Below are positions 43,403 through 51,885 of a stretch of 64,000 bases of DNA, one piece after another. Below the pieces are notes generated by a model. That model was given only the letters and a program-made list of their open reading frames with translations. It had not been told where the DNA came from and made no database searches. The stretch is from Corynebacterium matruchotii. Its GTDB lineage: Bacteria > Actinomycetota > Actinomycetes > Mycobacteriales > Mycobacteriaceae. The stretch lies in the NCBI RefSeq assembly GCF_011612265.2, contig NZ_CP050134.2, positions 558,001 to 622,000 of the forward strand. The letters are read 5' to 3'. A program made the position numbers and the translations under genes. Each line of letters starts with the position of its first letter. The stretch's first letter is position 1.

Positions 43403-43500
43403 GTAACGAGAAACAGATTAGCGCAATTTTAACCCGCCGTTGAAATTTTGTTGATGGGGCAATGACTGGATTTACCCCACCGGGGGTTAGGCTTAAACGC

Positions 43501-45501
43501 ATGGTCGAAACGAAGAGCAGTCGGGGAGCGCGGATAACCTGGCCGTTATACCTCCTCTTTTTTCTCATCGCTGGTGTCACAGGGGCGATAATTTCCTGGG
43601 GTTTCTTAACGGAATCACTCGCTGTCCTGGGCATTCCCGACCCCGGTCCCATAACCACAGCAGGTTTGCCACTCCTGCGGGCGGGGGCGTGGTTGCTCGC
43701 CGCGTTATCGGTCGGATCCTTCTTATTCGCAAGTTTCCTACTCTCCCCCCGTCAAGGGGACATTCGGCGGGCGTACCTGACCGTCGATGGTCTCATCGCG
43801 TCGCGCACGGGTGCGGTGGCGGCGCTCGTCTTTGCACTTATCGGGATCATTATGGTGCCGCTGGTGCTTTCCGACGTGTCGGGCCAGTCGATCACCGAGG
43901 CCATCAAGCCGGCGAACTGGTTTGTGGCGCTTAACCAGGTGGCGGATGCCAAGGCGTGGCTCATTTCGGCCATGATTGCTCTCGTGGTGGGTGGGGCCGC
44001 GCTCATTGCGCCGCGCACCTGGATGTGGCAGCCCGTGTGGCTGGTGGGCGCCATCCTGATCGTCGCCCCCCAAGGATTATCTGGGCACTCGGCGGCCGGC
44101 GGCGACCACGACTATGGGACGAACTCGCTGCTGTGGCACGTGCTGTTCATGATGTTGTGGGTGGGTGGCCTCATGGCGCTCATCGCCCACGGCCGGCGGT
44201 TAGGCCCAAACCTGCAATTGGCGGTGCGCCGCTACTCCATGATCGCTGCCACTTCCATGGTCGCCATGGCCATTTCCGGGGTCATCAACGCCGCCATCCG
44301 GGTGCGATTCGAAGACTTGTTCACTTCCGATTACGGTCGGGTGATTGTGGCCAAGACGGTACTCACGTTCGCATTGGCGATTTTCGGGTGGTGGCACCGG
44401 ACCGCCACCATTCCGCGCCTGACGTCGGGAAATAGCAGCCCCTTTATCCGCGTCGCCGTCGTTGAGGTGCTCGTCATGGCGGCCACCATTGGTGTTGCGG
44501 TTTCCTTAGGTCGCACCCCGCCACCGCCACCGCGGGTGGTGGACCTGTCGCCCATGGCCCTCACCATGGGGTATGACCTCACGTTTGAGCCGACCGTGTG
44601 GTCCGTGTGGACCATTTGGCGGTTCGATATCATGTTCACCACCCTGGGGATCTTCCTCACCATTGGCTACCTGTATGGGCTGTACCGCCTGAAACAATTG
44701 GGGGAGGCCTGGCCGTGGCAGCGTACCTTTTGGTGGCTGCTCGGCAGCATCACCCTGGCGCTGGCCATGAGCTCTGGGATTGGCCTGTACATGCCGGCCA
44801 TGTTCTCCATGCACATGGTGGCCCACATGATGCTGTCCATGGTGATCCCCGTGTTCCTGGTGTTGGGCGCCCCCCTGCAAATGATCCTCACCGTCACCGC
44901 CCCCAACCCGGAGGAACCTGGCCTGCACGAATGGGTTCAGGCCTTCATCCAATCCACCACACTCAAATTCCTGTTCCACCCGGCGGTGAACACCATCCAA
45001 TTCCTCACCTTCTTCTACGTGCTCTACATCACTCCCTGGTACGACCTCATGGTGAAAGAGCACGCCGGCCACCTCATTATGAATTGGGTGTTCCTGTTGT
45101 CGGGATACATTTACTACTGGGACATGATCGGCTCCGACCCGAAGCCGCGGGAAAACACGGTGTTGCGCCGCCTCGCCTGGTTGGTGTTCTCCATGCCGGT
45201 ACACCTGTATTTCGGCGTGTACCTCATGCAACTGTCGCAGATTCTGGCGGAAGACTTCTACCGAACCCTAGGCCTGCCGTGGGACATCGACCTGCTGCAC
45301 GACCAGGACGTGGGCGGCGGCATCGCCTGGGCTTCCGGCTCATTCCCGCTGGTGGTGGTGTTCGGCGCCCTGTTCCTGCAATGGTTGAAGGAGGACCGGA
45401 ACGAGGCCAAGGCCTACGACCAGCGCGCCGACGACACCGAAGACGAGGATTTGGAAGCGTACAACCAAATGCTGGCGCGGATGAATAAGAACGTGTCCTA
45501 A
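43501..45501 (+). CDS. Fused CopD / CtaG-type copper membrane protein
   Basis: A 666-residue protein with about fourteen membrane helices. The N-terminal half is CopD-like (GLSGHSAAGGDHDYGTNSLLWHVLFMMLWVGG, split by a loop), the C-terminal half is the actinobacterial CtaG (caa3_CtaG) domain with conserved histidines in MHMVAHMMLSMVIPVFLVLGAP, HAGHLIMNW and PVHLYFGVYLMQ. It is thought to deliver copper to cytochrome c oxidase or to take copper up. The C-terminal tail is acidic and cytoplasmic. Start at ATG 43501; an in-frame ATG at 43462 adds 13 unlikely residues. Confidence 0.9.
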   Translation: MVETKSSRGARITWPLYLLFFLIAGVTGAIISWGFLTESLAVLGIPDPGPITTAGLPLLRAGAWLLAALSVGSFLFASFLLSPRQGDIRRAYLTVDGLIASRTGAVAALVFALIGIIMVPLVLSDVSGQSITEAIKPANWFVALNQVADAKAWLISAMIALVVGGAALIAPRTWMWQPVWLVGAILIVAPQGLSGHSAAGGDHDYGTNSLLWHVLFMMLWVGGLMALIAHGRRLGPNLQLAVRRYSMIAATSMVAMAISGVINAAIRVRFEDLFTSDYGRVIVAKTVLTFALAIFGWWHRTATIPRLTSGNSSPFIRVAVVEVLVMAATIGVAVSLGRTPPPPPRVVDLSPMALTMGYDLTFEPTVWSVWTIWRFDIMFTTLGIFLTIGYLYGLYRLKQLGEAWPWQRTFWWLLGSITLALAMSSGIGLYMPAMFSMHMVAHMMLSMVIPVFLVLGAPLQMILTVTAPNPEEPGLHEWVQAFIQSTTLKFLFHPAVNTIQFLTFFYVLYITPWYDLMVKEHAGHLIMNWVFLLSGYIYYWDMIGSDPKPRENTVLRRLAWLVFSMPVHLYFGVYLMQLSQILAEDFYRTLGLPWDIDLLHDQDVGGGIAWASGSFPLVVVFGALFLQWLKEDRNEAKAYDQRADDTEDEDLEAYNQMLARMNKNVS

Positions 45502-45731
45502 TTGTGGGTTTCGGCCCGAATGGGTTGGGCAGGGCGTCGAAAAGCCCACAGCAGGCTGAGAAGTTGCAGTCGACTGCACAATAATAATGTGGATAACTCG
45601 GCAGCCGCAGGACAGTTATCCACAGGCCGGACGAGTTACGGAAAACCCTCGACAACCGGGCAGCCGGCGGGCACAGTGGGAGGTAACAGCAACAAAACCC
45701 CACGTGATGACCCAGTTCAAGGAGCCCGCCC

Positions 45732-46364
45732 ATGCAACAACAAACCGTCACCCTCATCGGCCACCTCACCGCCGAACCGTTCTACCGCGAATTCGACACC
45801 GGCCGGAAATTCGCCAGGTTTCGGCTGGGCACCTCCCGGCGGGTGCGCCGATTCGCCGACAACAGCGCGCACTACGAGGAACGCGACCAGCTCTATATTG
45901 ATGTGGAAACCTGGGGCGACCTCGCGGTCAACGTGCACGAGTCACTGTCGAAAGGAAACCCGGTGATTTGCGTGGGGTATTTGACCACGCAAGAATGGCG
46001 CGACCAGGAAGGCAAGCTGCGCACCAAGGTGGTGTTGCGGGCGCTCTACGTGGGTTTTGAGTTATGCGCCTATGTGGTGCGGTATTGCCGCAACCCACTG
46101 CCCGTCGCAAAACATACCGGAGGCGCGGACCTGAGCAGGTTCAATTGCGAGCCGAAAAACATTACCCACTACGCCGTTGAGGTTTCCGCCATGTCGCTTC
46201 ACGACGGCAAACCTCCGGCACTGGAGGCCGCGTCGCCGACGCCGCCCGCCCCGGAAGCACCCTATTCGGAACCCATGCCGGACGACCCACCCGCGGAACC
46301 GGTGTCGGAAGCACTGGTGGCTAGTGGCGCCTCGCACCCAAGCAGCACGGTCATGTACCCTTAG
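45732..46364 (+). CDS. Single-stranded DNA-binding protein, paralogue
   Basis: A 210-residue protein whose first ~115 residues are an SSB OB-fold (MQQQTVTLIGHLTAEPFYRE, FRLGTSRRVRR, VETWGDLAVNVHESLSKGNPVICVGYLTT, EWRDQEGKLRTKVV). The C-terminal half is Pro- and Ala-rich and disordered and ends SSTVMYP, without the acidic DDDIPF tip of the main SSB. It is therefore probably the secondary SSB (SsbB-like), which in actinobacteria has a role outside replication. The ATG has AAGGAG nine bases upstream. Confidence 0.88.
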   Translation: MQQQTVTLIGHLTAEPFYREFDTGRKFARFRLGTSRRVRRFADNSAHYEERDQLYIDVETWGDLAVNVHESLSKGNPVICVGYLTTQEWRDQEGKLRTKVVLRALYVGFELCAYVVRYCRNPLPVAKHTGGADLSRFNCEPKNITHYAVEVSAMSLHDGKPPALEAASPTPPAPEAPYSEPMPDDPPAEPVSEALVASGASHPSSTVMYP

Positions 46365-46405
46365 AAGCCAACTATTAACTTACTCACTTTAAGGGGAAAC
46401 CAAAC

Positions 46406-48076
46406 GTGGGCGAATTCATCTACACGATGAAAAATGTGCGCAAAGCCATTGGCGACAAAGTTATTCTCGACAATGTCACCATGGCGTTTTACCCAGGGGC
46501 CAAGATCGGCGTGGTCGGCCCCAATGGCGCGGGCAAATCATCCATCCTTAAGATCATGGCCGGCCTGGACCAACCCTCTAACGGCGAAGCCTTCCTCGAC
46601 CCGGGTGCAACCGTCGGCATCCTGCTTCAGGAACCCCCGCTGAACGAGGAAAAAACCGTGCGGGAAAACGTGGAAGAAGGCCTGGGCGACATTTTTGAAA
46701 CCCTCAAGCGCTACAACGCGATTGCCGAGGAAATGGCCACCAACTACACCGACGAGCTCATGGAGGAAATGGGCAAGCTGCAAGAAAAACTCGACGCGGC
46801 CGACGCCTGGGAAATCGACTCCAAAATCGAGCAGGCCATGGAGGCCCTGCGATGCCCGCCATCGGACGAGCCCGTCACCCACCTGTCCGGCGGGGAGCGC
46901 CGCCGCGTAGCCCTGGCGAAACTCCTCCTGGCCGAACCGGATCTACTGCTGCTCGACGAGCCCACCAACCACCTGGATGCCGAATCCGTCCAATGGTTGG
47001 AGCAACACCTGGCCAAATACCCGGGTGCCGTCCTGGCCGTTACCCACGACCGGTACTTCCTCGACCACGTGGCCGGCTGGATTTGCGAAGTCGACCGCGG
47101 CAAACTGTACCCCTACGAGGGCAACTACTCCACCTACCTGGAGAAGAAAGCCGAACGCCTAGAGGTCGCCGGCCAGAAAGACCGCAAGCTACAAAAACGC
47201 CTGAAGCAGGAGCTGGAATGGGTGCGGTCCGGGGCGAAGGCCCGTCAGGCCAAGTCCAAGGCCCGCCTGGCCCGCTACGAAGAAATGGCCGCCGAGGCGG
47301 AGAAATACCGCAAGCTGGACTTCGAAGAAATCCAAATCCCCACCCCGCCGCGCCTGGGCGCCCAGGTGGTGGAAGTCCACAACCTCAACAAGGGGTTCGA
47401 CGGCCGTATCCTGATTAAAGACCTGTCGTTCACCCTGCCCCGCAACGGCATTGTCGGGGTGATCGGCCCCAACGGTGTGGGCAAAACCACCCTGTTCAAA
47501 ACCATTGTTGGCCTGGAAGAACCCGACACCGGCGAAGTGAATGTGGGCCAAACCGTGCGGCTGTCCTACGTGGACCAGGGTCGGGAAAACATCGACCCGG
47601 AAAAAACCGTGTGGGAAGTCGTGTCCGACGGCCTGGACCACATTGTGGTGGGCCAGAACGAAATGCCGTCCCGCGCCTACCTGTCCGCCTTCGGGTTCAA
47701 GGGCGCCGACCAACAAAAACCCTCGAAAGTCCTTTCGGGTGGTGAGCGGAACCGCCTGAACCTGGCGCTCACCCTCAAGCAGGGCGGCAACCTGATTCTG
47801 CTGGACGAGCCCACCAACGACCTGGACGTGGAAACCCTGTCCTCCCTGGAAAACGCGCTGCAGAACTTCCCGGGCTGCGCCGTGGTGATCTCCCACGACC
47901 GGTGGTTCCTCGACCGCACCTGCACCCACATTCTGGCGTGGGAGGGGAACGTGGCCGAGGGCCAATGGTTCTGGTTCGAAGGCAATTTCGGCGACTACGA
48001 GAAGAATAAGGTTGAGCGGCTGGGCGCCGAGGCGGCCCGACCCTCCCGAGTGACGCACCGAAAACTCACTCGATAG
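46406..48076 (+). CDS. ettA: Energy-dependent translational throttle ABC-F protein
   Basis: A 556-residue ABC-F protein with two ATPase domains and no membrane segment. Domain 1: Walker A GPNGAGKSS, LSGGERRRVALAKLLL, DEPTNHLD. Domain 2: GPNGVGKTT, LSGGERNRLNLAL, DEPTNDLD. The arm between them in domain 1 (ERLEVAGQKDRKLQKRLKQE) and the linker are those of EttA, which binds the ribosomal E site and slows initiation when ATP is low. Start is a GTG with AAGGGG upstream. It is followed by a strong terminator. Confidence 0.95.
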   Translation: MGEFIYTMKNVRKAIGDKVILDNVTMAFYPGAKIGVVGPNGAGKSSILKIMAGLDQPSNGEAFLDPGATVGILLQEPPLNEEKTVRENVEEGLGDIFETLKRYNAIAEEMATNYTDELMEEMGKLQEKLDAADAWEIDSKIEQAMEALRCPPSDEPVTHLSGGERRRVALAKLLLAEPDLLLLDEPTNHLDAESVQWLEQHLAKYPGAVLAVTHDRYFLDHVAGWICEVDRGKLYPYEGNYSTYLEKKAERLEVAGQKDRKLQKRLKQELEWVRSGAKARQAKSKARLARYEEMAAEAEKYRKLDFEEIQIPTPPRLGAQVVEVHNLNKGFDGRILIKDLSFTLPRNGIVGVIGPNGVGKTTLFKTIVGLEEPDTGEVNVGQTVRLSYVDQGRENIDPEKTVWEVVSDGLDHIVVGQNEMPSRAYLSAFGFKGADQQKPSKVLSGGERNRLNLALTLKQGGNLILLDEPTNDLDVETLSSLENALQNFPGCAVVISHDRWFLDRTCTHILAWEGNVAEGQWFWFEGNFGDYEKNKVERLGAEAARPSRVTHRKLTR

Positions 48077-48132
48077 TGCGTCGATAAGCGCAGGCAAAAA
48101 CCGACATAATGCATGCGTGACAAATAGCATTG

Positions 48133-48161
48133 CCCCCGGATGCACCCGGGGGTTTTGTTTT
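48133..48161 (+). terminator. Terminator after ettA
   Basis: CCCCCGG (48133-48139) pairs with CCGGGGG (48146-48152), followed by TTTTGTTTT: a textbook intrinsic terminator. Confidence 0.9.
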
Positions 48162-48246
48162 GCCGTAACAAGAACTCAGCTAGACTCGTTATGTTGATTG
48201 AAGCGTACACTTGATTACTTAACGATGAAGAAAGCATGTAACACCC

Positions 48247-48672
48247 ATGGCAGAAACCCAGTCAAACAGTAGTATCCACATCGCTCAAGTGCCAGTTCGG
48301 TGGGGGGATTTCGATAGGTTCGGGCACATCACCAATGCCGCCTATGTGGAACTGGCGCAGGAAGCCCGCATGGCATTCGCGCTGGAAGAATTCGTGGGCC
48401 GCGGCATGGACATGCCCAGTGTGTTTGTCCGCAAAATTGAGGCCGATTATTTGCGGCCGGTGTTGCCGCACAACCCCTATGTCACGGTGGAAACCCAGGT
48501 TGTTGAGATCGGTAACACGTCGTTTACCACCCGGCAGGAAATCAAGGACGGTGAGGGGCAGATCTGTTGCGTGGTCGAGGTGGTGCAGGTCGCCATCGAC
48601 ATCATGACCGCACGCCCCCGCGCGATCACCGCGAAGGAAATCAAAGTGCTCACCCGCGCCGAGGACGAATAA
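48247..48672 (+). CDS. Acyl-CoA thioesterase (hotdog fold)
   Basis: A 141-residue 4-hydroxybenzoyl-CoA thioesterase-type protein. VRWGDFDRFGHITNAAYVE holds the catalytic Asp, and the DxFGHITNAxY helix is the family signature. It should hydrolyse an acyl-CoA in the cytoplasm; the chain is unknown. The stop overlaps the next gene's start (TAATG), so the two are coupled. Confidence 0.9.
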   Translation: MAETQSNSSIHIAQVPVRWGDFDRFGHITNAAYVELAQEARMAFALEEFVGRGMDMPSVFVRKIEADYLRPVLPHNPYVTVETQVVEIGNTSFTTRQEIKDGEGQICCVVEVVQVAIDIMTARPRAITAKEIKVLTRAEDE

Positions 48673-49295
48673 TGGCTACCGAAACCCTCACCATAGAACG
48701 CGGTGGCCGCGGACTCATATCATTGTTGCAGCGCGCGGTTGCGTTGCAGGATCGGGCCATGGCCCGCTTTTCGACGGTCTCCGACGCGGCGGTCGACGTG
48801 TTCGTCACCACCCCCTTCGCCGTCATCGCATCCCGGCGCGTCGCCGGCTCCTGTTCCAGGGGTGGGGCGGCGGTGCTGGTCAGCGACCTTTTGGCCGACG
48901 CCACCGACACCACCATGACGGCCGCTGCCATGGATGCGGGGTGGGGGATGGGTGCGCTGCCACCGACTACCGGGTTTGAGCTTCTCGACGAAATCCCCGC
49001 CGATGTGGTGCAGCGGTTGAGCGACCAGGGGCGTGCCCTGGCCCGGCAGTTTTCGGGCCCGTTGGGCCCGCCGCAGTCGCTCATGGATCAGGCGGTGATT
49101 ACCGTCAATGATGACACCGAGATCCCCATGCGGTTGGTGTTTACGCTCACCGCCTTGGGGCTGATTCCCGGCATGGATGCCCCGGCCGCCATTCCGCGGC
49201 ATTTGCGGGTGTCGCGGAATAGTCGGTGGGTGCGGGTCGACGCCCCCTTCGGGTCTGCCTATCACAGCAGCGGGATTAATCTTTTGACCCTATAG
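48672..49295 (+). CDS. Unknown protein coupled to the thioesterase
   Basis: A 207-residue protein starting MATETLTIERGGRGLISLLQ at an ATG that overlaps the thioesterase stop. It shows no membrane helix. It is Ala/Arg rich with RAVALQDRAMARFSTVSDAAVDVFVTTPFAVIASR and a C-terminal AIPRHLRVSRNSRWVRVDAPFG. No domain is recognised. Coupling to a thioesterase suggests a role in acyl-CoA or lipid metabolism, but this is context only. Confidence 0.75.
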   Translation: MATETLTIERGGRGLISLLQRAVALQDRAMARFSTVSDAAVDVFVTTPFAVIASRRVAGSCSRGGAAVLVSDLLADATDTTMTAAAMDAGWGMGALPPTTGFELLDEIPADVVQRLSDQGRALARQFSGPLGPPQSLMDQAVITVNDDTEIPMRLVFTLTALGLIPGMDAPAAIPRHLRVSRNSRWVRVDAPFGSAYHSSGINLLTL

Positions 49296-49347
49296 GGTGG
49301 GTTGGGGGTGGTTTTATTCACCCGGTTCTGTCGGGAATCGACGCGAG

Positions 49348-49363
49348 TGGACCGCTTAGTCTA
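49348..49363. promoter_or_regulatory. Candidate McbR operator upstream of metB
   Basis: TGGACCGCTTAGTCTA matches the known McbR pattern TAGAC-N6-GTCTA with one mismatch. TAGTAT at 49362-49367 could be the -10 element, so the site would overlap the promoter. McbR represses methionine genes, metB among them, in C. glutamicum. Confidence 0.6.
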
Positions 49364-49433
49364 GTATCTCGGAAAGGATTGTCTACCAATCGTGAACTTT
49401 TCCGTAAACGACATTGTTCAAGGAGCGTCGCCG

Positions 49434-50573
49434 ATGAGTGCACCGAAGCCCCAGGGGTTTGCCACCGCCAGCATCCACGCGGGTTACGACCCGGATTCCC
49501 TCTATGGGGCCATTAATACCCCCATCTACGCCTCCACCACGTTTGCCCAAAACGGTTTGAACGAGCTTCGGGGCGGCTACGAATACACCCGCTGCGGCAA
49601 CCCCACCATTGCCGCCCTGGAGAAAACCGTTGCCGCGCTGGAGGGCGCCGCTTATGGTCGGGCGTTTTCCTCCGGCATGGCGGCCACCGACGTGCTGCTG
49701 CGCCCGGGTGACCATTTGATTTTCGGCCACGATGCCTACGGTGGTACTTTTCGGCTTGTTGATTCGGTGTTTGCGGAGTGGGGCATTACCTACACCGTTG
49801 TCGACACTACTTCGACTGACGCCATTGCCGCCGCTATCACGTCCGACACGAAACTCGTGTGGTTGGAGACCCCCTCCAATCCGGCGTTGGCGATCACCGA
49901 CATTGCGGCGGTTGCCGAGCTGCTCGACGGCCCCCAGTTGGTTGTGGACAATACGTTTGCGTCGCCGTATCTGCAAAACCCGCTGGCGCTGGGGGCGGAC
50001 CATGTGCTGCACTCCACCACGAAATATTTGGGTGGGCATTCCGACGTGGTCGGTGGGGTAGTGGTCACGAATTCCGCAAAGCTTGACGAGGAGTTGGCGT
50101 TTCTCCAGGGTGGGGCCGGCGCGATCCCCTCGGTGTTCGACGCCTATTTGACCGCCCGGGGTATTAAGACGCTGGCCGTGCGCATGGATCGGCACTGCGA
50201 TAACGCCGAGGCCATCGCCCGGCATTTGCAGCAGTCACCCAAGGTGAAGGCGGTTTTGTACCCCGGGCTGGAAACCCACCCGGGTCACGAGGTGGCGTTG
50301 AGGCAGATGCGCCGCTTTGGGGCGATGATTTCGGTGCGGTTCCACGACGAGGCGGCCGCCCGGGCGTTTTGTTTGGCCACGCGGCTTATCTGTTTGGCGG
50401 AGTCGTTGGGTGGGGTGGAGTCGCTGGTGGAGCATCCGGCCACCATGACGCACCAGTCCGTGACGGGTTCAACCCTGGAGGTGCCCCGGGATTTGGTGCG
50501 GATTTCCATCGGCATTGAGGATCTTGACGACCTCATTGCCGACATTGACGCCGCCCTGGCCGCGGTGGAATAG
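49434..50573 (+). CDS. metB: Cystathionine gamma-synthase
   Basis: A 379-residue PLP enzyme of the Cys/Met metabolism family. It shows TASIHAGYDPDSLYGAINTPIY, the substrate loop YEYTRCGNPT, FSSGMAA for the cofactor phosphate and Lys197 in STTKYLGGHSDVVGG, which forms the Schiff base. It joins O-acetylhomoserine or O-succinylhomoserine to cysteine in methionine synthesis. I chose the ATG at 49434 for its AAGGAG and typical family start; 49392 is in frame. Confidence 0.94.
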   Translation: MSAPKPQGFATASIHAGYDPDSLYGAINTPIYASTTFAQNGLNELRGGYEYTRCGNPTIAALEKTVAALEGAAYGRAFSSGMAATDVLLRPGDHLIFGHDAYGGTFRLVDSVFAEWGITYTVVDTTSTDAIAAAITSDTKLVWLETPSNPALAITDIAAVAELLDGPQLVVDNTFASPYLQNPLALGADHVLHSTTKYLGGHSDVVGGVVVTNSAKLDEELAFLQGGAGAIPSVFDAYLTARGIKTLAVRMDRHCDNAEAIARHLQQSPKVKAVLYPGLETHPGHEVALRQMRRFGAMISVRFHDEAAARAFCLATRLICLAESLGGVESLVEHPATMTHQSVTGSTLEVPRDLVRISIGIEDLDDLIADIDAALAAVE

Positions 50574-50605
50574 CCGTAGAACAGTGGGGTAGTGGCGGGA
50601 GGCGA

Positions 50606-51832
50606 ATGAGCGACAACCGGATACTGTTTTCCGATAAAAATTATCGCCTGCTCATGATGGGGCAAACCGTCAGCACGCTGGGAAATAGCGTGTCCAGCTT
50701 CGCGTTTTTCGCCTACACGCTGGCCCTCACCCAGTCGCCGTTTTATGCGGCCCTGGTGAGCGGGTGCGTGACGCTGGCCATCGTGGTCATGGGGATCCCC
50801 GCCGGAATCTGGGCGGACAAGCATCGACCATTACCGCTCATGCTTTCGTCCACGATCCTTGGGGGCGCGGGGATTTGCGTGGTGGTGGCCAACCATTTCA
50901 TCCTCCACGCTCCCATTCCGCTGGTGTTGGCCGTGGCCGCCTGCCTAGTGGGGTCGGCGACGGCGGTGTTTTCGCCCGCGGAGAAAGCGGCGTTGAAAAC
51001 CCTGGTCAGCCCCGAACATTTGGGGCAGGCGATGGCGATCAATCAAACAAGATATTCCCTGGGGACGGTGGCGGGACCCATCTTTGGGGCGTTCCTGCAC
51101 TCCCTCCGGCCGATCGCCACATTCGTGTTTGACCTGTGCACCTATGTTTTTGCCTTCTGCACCTTCAAGAAACTCCAGGTGCCGGACACACGTGCCGATG
51201 TGGCCGAAAATGATGCCCAGGCCGGTTATCGGGAAACACTGAAGATTCTTCGCGCCGACACCGTATTGTGGGCTGTGCTGTGGTTTACCCCCATCCTGAA
51301 TTTCAGCATGTCCAGCATTTTCAACAGCGCATTCACCCAGCTAGCGGGCACAGAGAACGGGGCGTATGTGTTGGGTGTGTTTCAAACCTATTGCGGAATC
51401 ATGGGCCTTGTCGGCTCCATGGCCGCCACGGTGCTGGTCTCCCGGGTGCGGGGCGGTGTGGGGCTGGTGGCGACCGCGGTGGGGTTCATTCTTTCGTTCG
51501 GCGGGTTGGCGCTGGTCTTCACCACCGTGTCGTGTTTCGTGTTCCTGGGGTTGTTTTGGCTGTTGTTGCCGCTCTTCAACTCGATACTGAGCGGCTATTT
51601 TCCGGCCCGCATCCCCCAACGGTTCATCGGCAAAGCATCGGCCATGACCACGATTGCGGCGATGGGGTTCATGCCCGCGGGAACCTGGGTTTCGGGTTTC
51701 ATCAGCGAACGCTACGATCCATCAACCGTCGTGGCGGCCACCGCACTGCTGTTTTTGCCCGCCACATTAGCGTTCGTGGCGCATGCGGACATTCGACGCT
51801 TATCGACGCCCACCGGTGCGGGCTCCCGGTGA
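50606..51832 (+). CDS. Major facilitator superfamily transporter
   Basis: A 408-residue protein with about twelve membrane helices. The cytoplasmic loop 2-3 motif is GIPAGIWADKHRPLPLML (motif A), and PAEKAALKTLVSPEHLGQAMAINQTRYSLGTVAGPIFGAFL is typical of the MFS_3/enterobactin-exporter-like group. Likely a drug or metabolite exporter. GGAGG lies just before the ATG; a 32-base gap separates it from metB, so partial co-transcription is possible. It is convergent with pepN. Confidence 0.85.
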   Translation: MSDNRILFSDKNYRLLMMGQTVSTLGNSVSSFAFFAYTLALTQSPFYAALVSGCVTLAIVVMGIPAGIWADKHRPLPLMLSSTILGGAGICVVVANHFILHAPIPLVLAVAACLVGSATAVFSPAEKAALKTLVSPEHLGQAMAINQTRYSLGTVAGPIFGAFLHSLRPIATFVFDLCTYVFAFCTFKKLQVPDTRADVAENDAQAGYRETLKILRADTVLWAVLWFTPILNFSMSSIFNSAFTQLAGTENGAYVLGVFQTYCGIMGLVGSMAATVLVSRVRGGVGLVATAVGFILSFGGLALVFTTVSCFVFLGLFWLLLPLFNSILSGYFPARIPQRFIGKASAMTTIAAMGFMPAGTWVSGFISERYDPSTVVAATALLFLPATLAFVAHADIRRLSTPTGAGSR

Positions 51833-51885
51833 TGGCGGACACCACCATCACCGGAAACCCATTGAACACAATCTAAACGAGGGGG

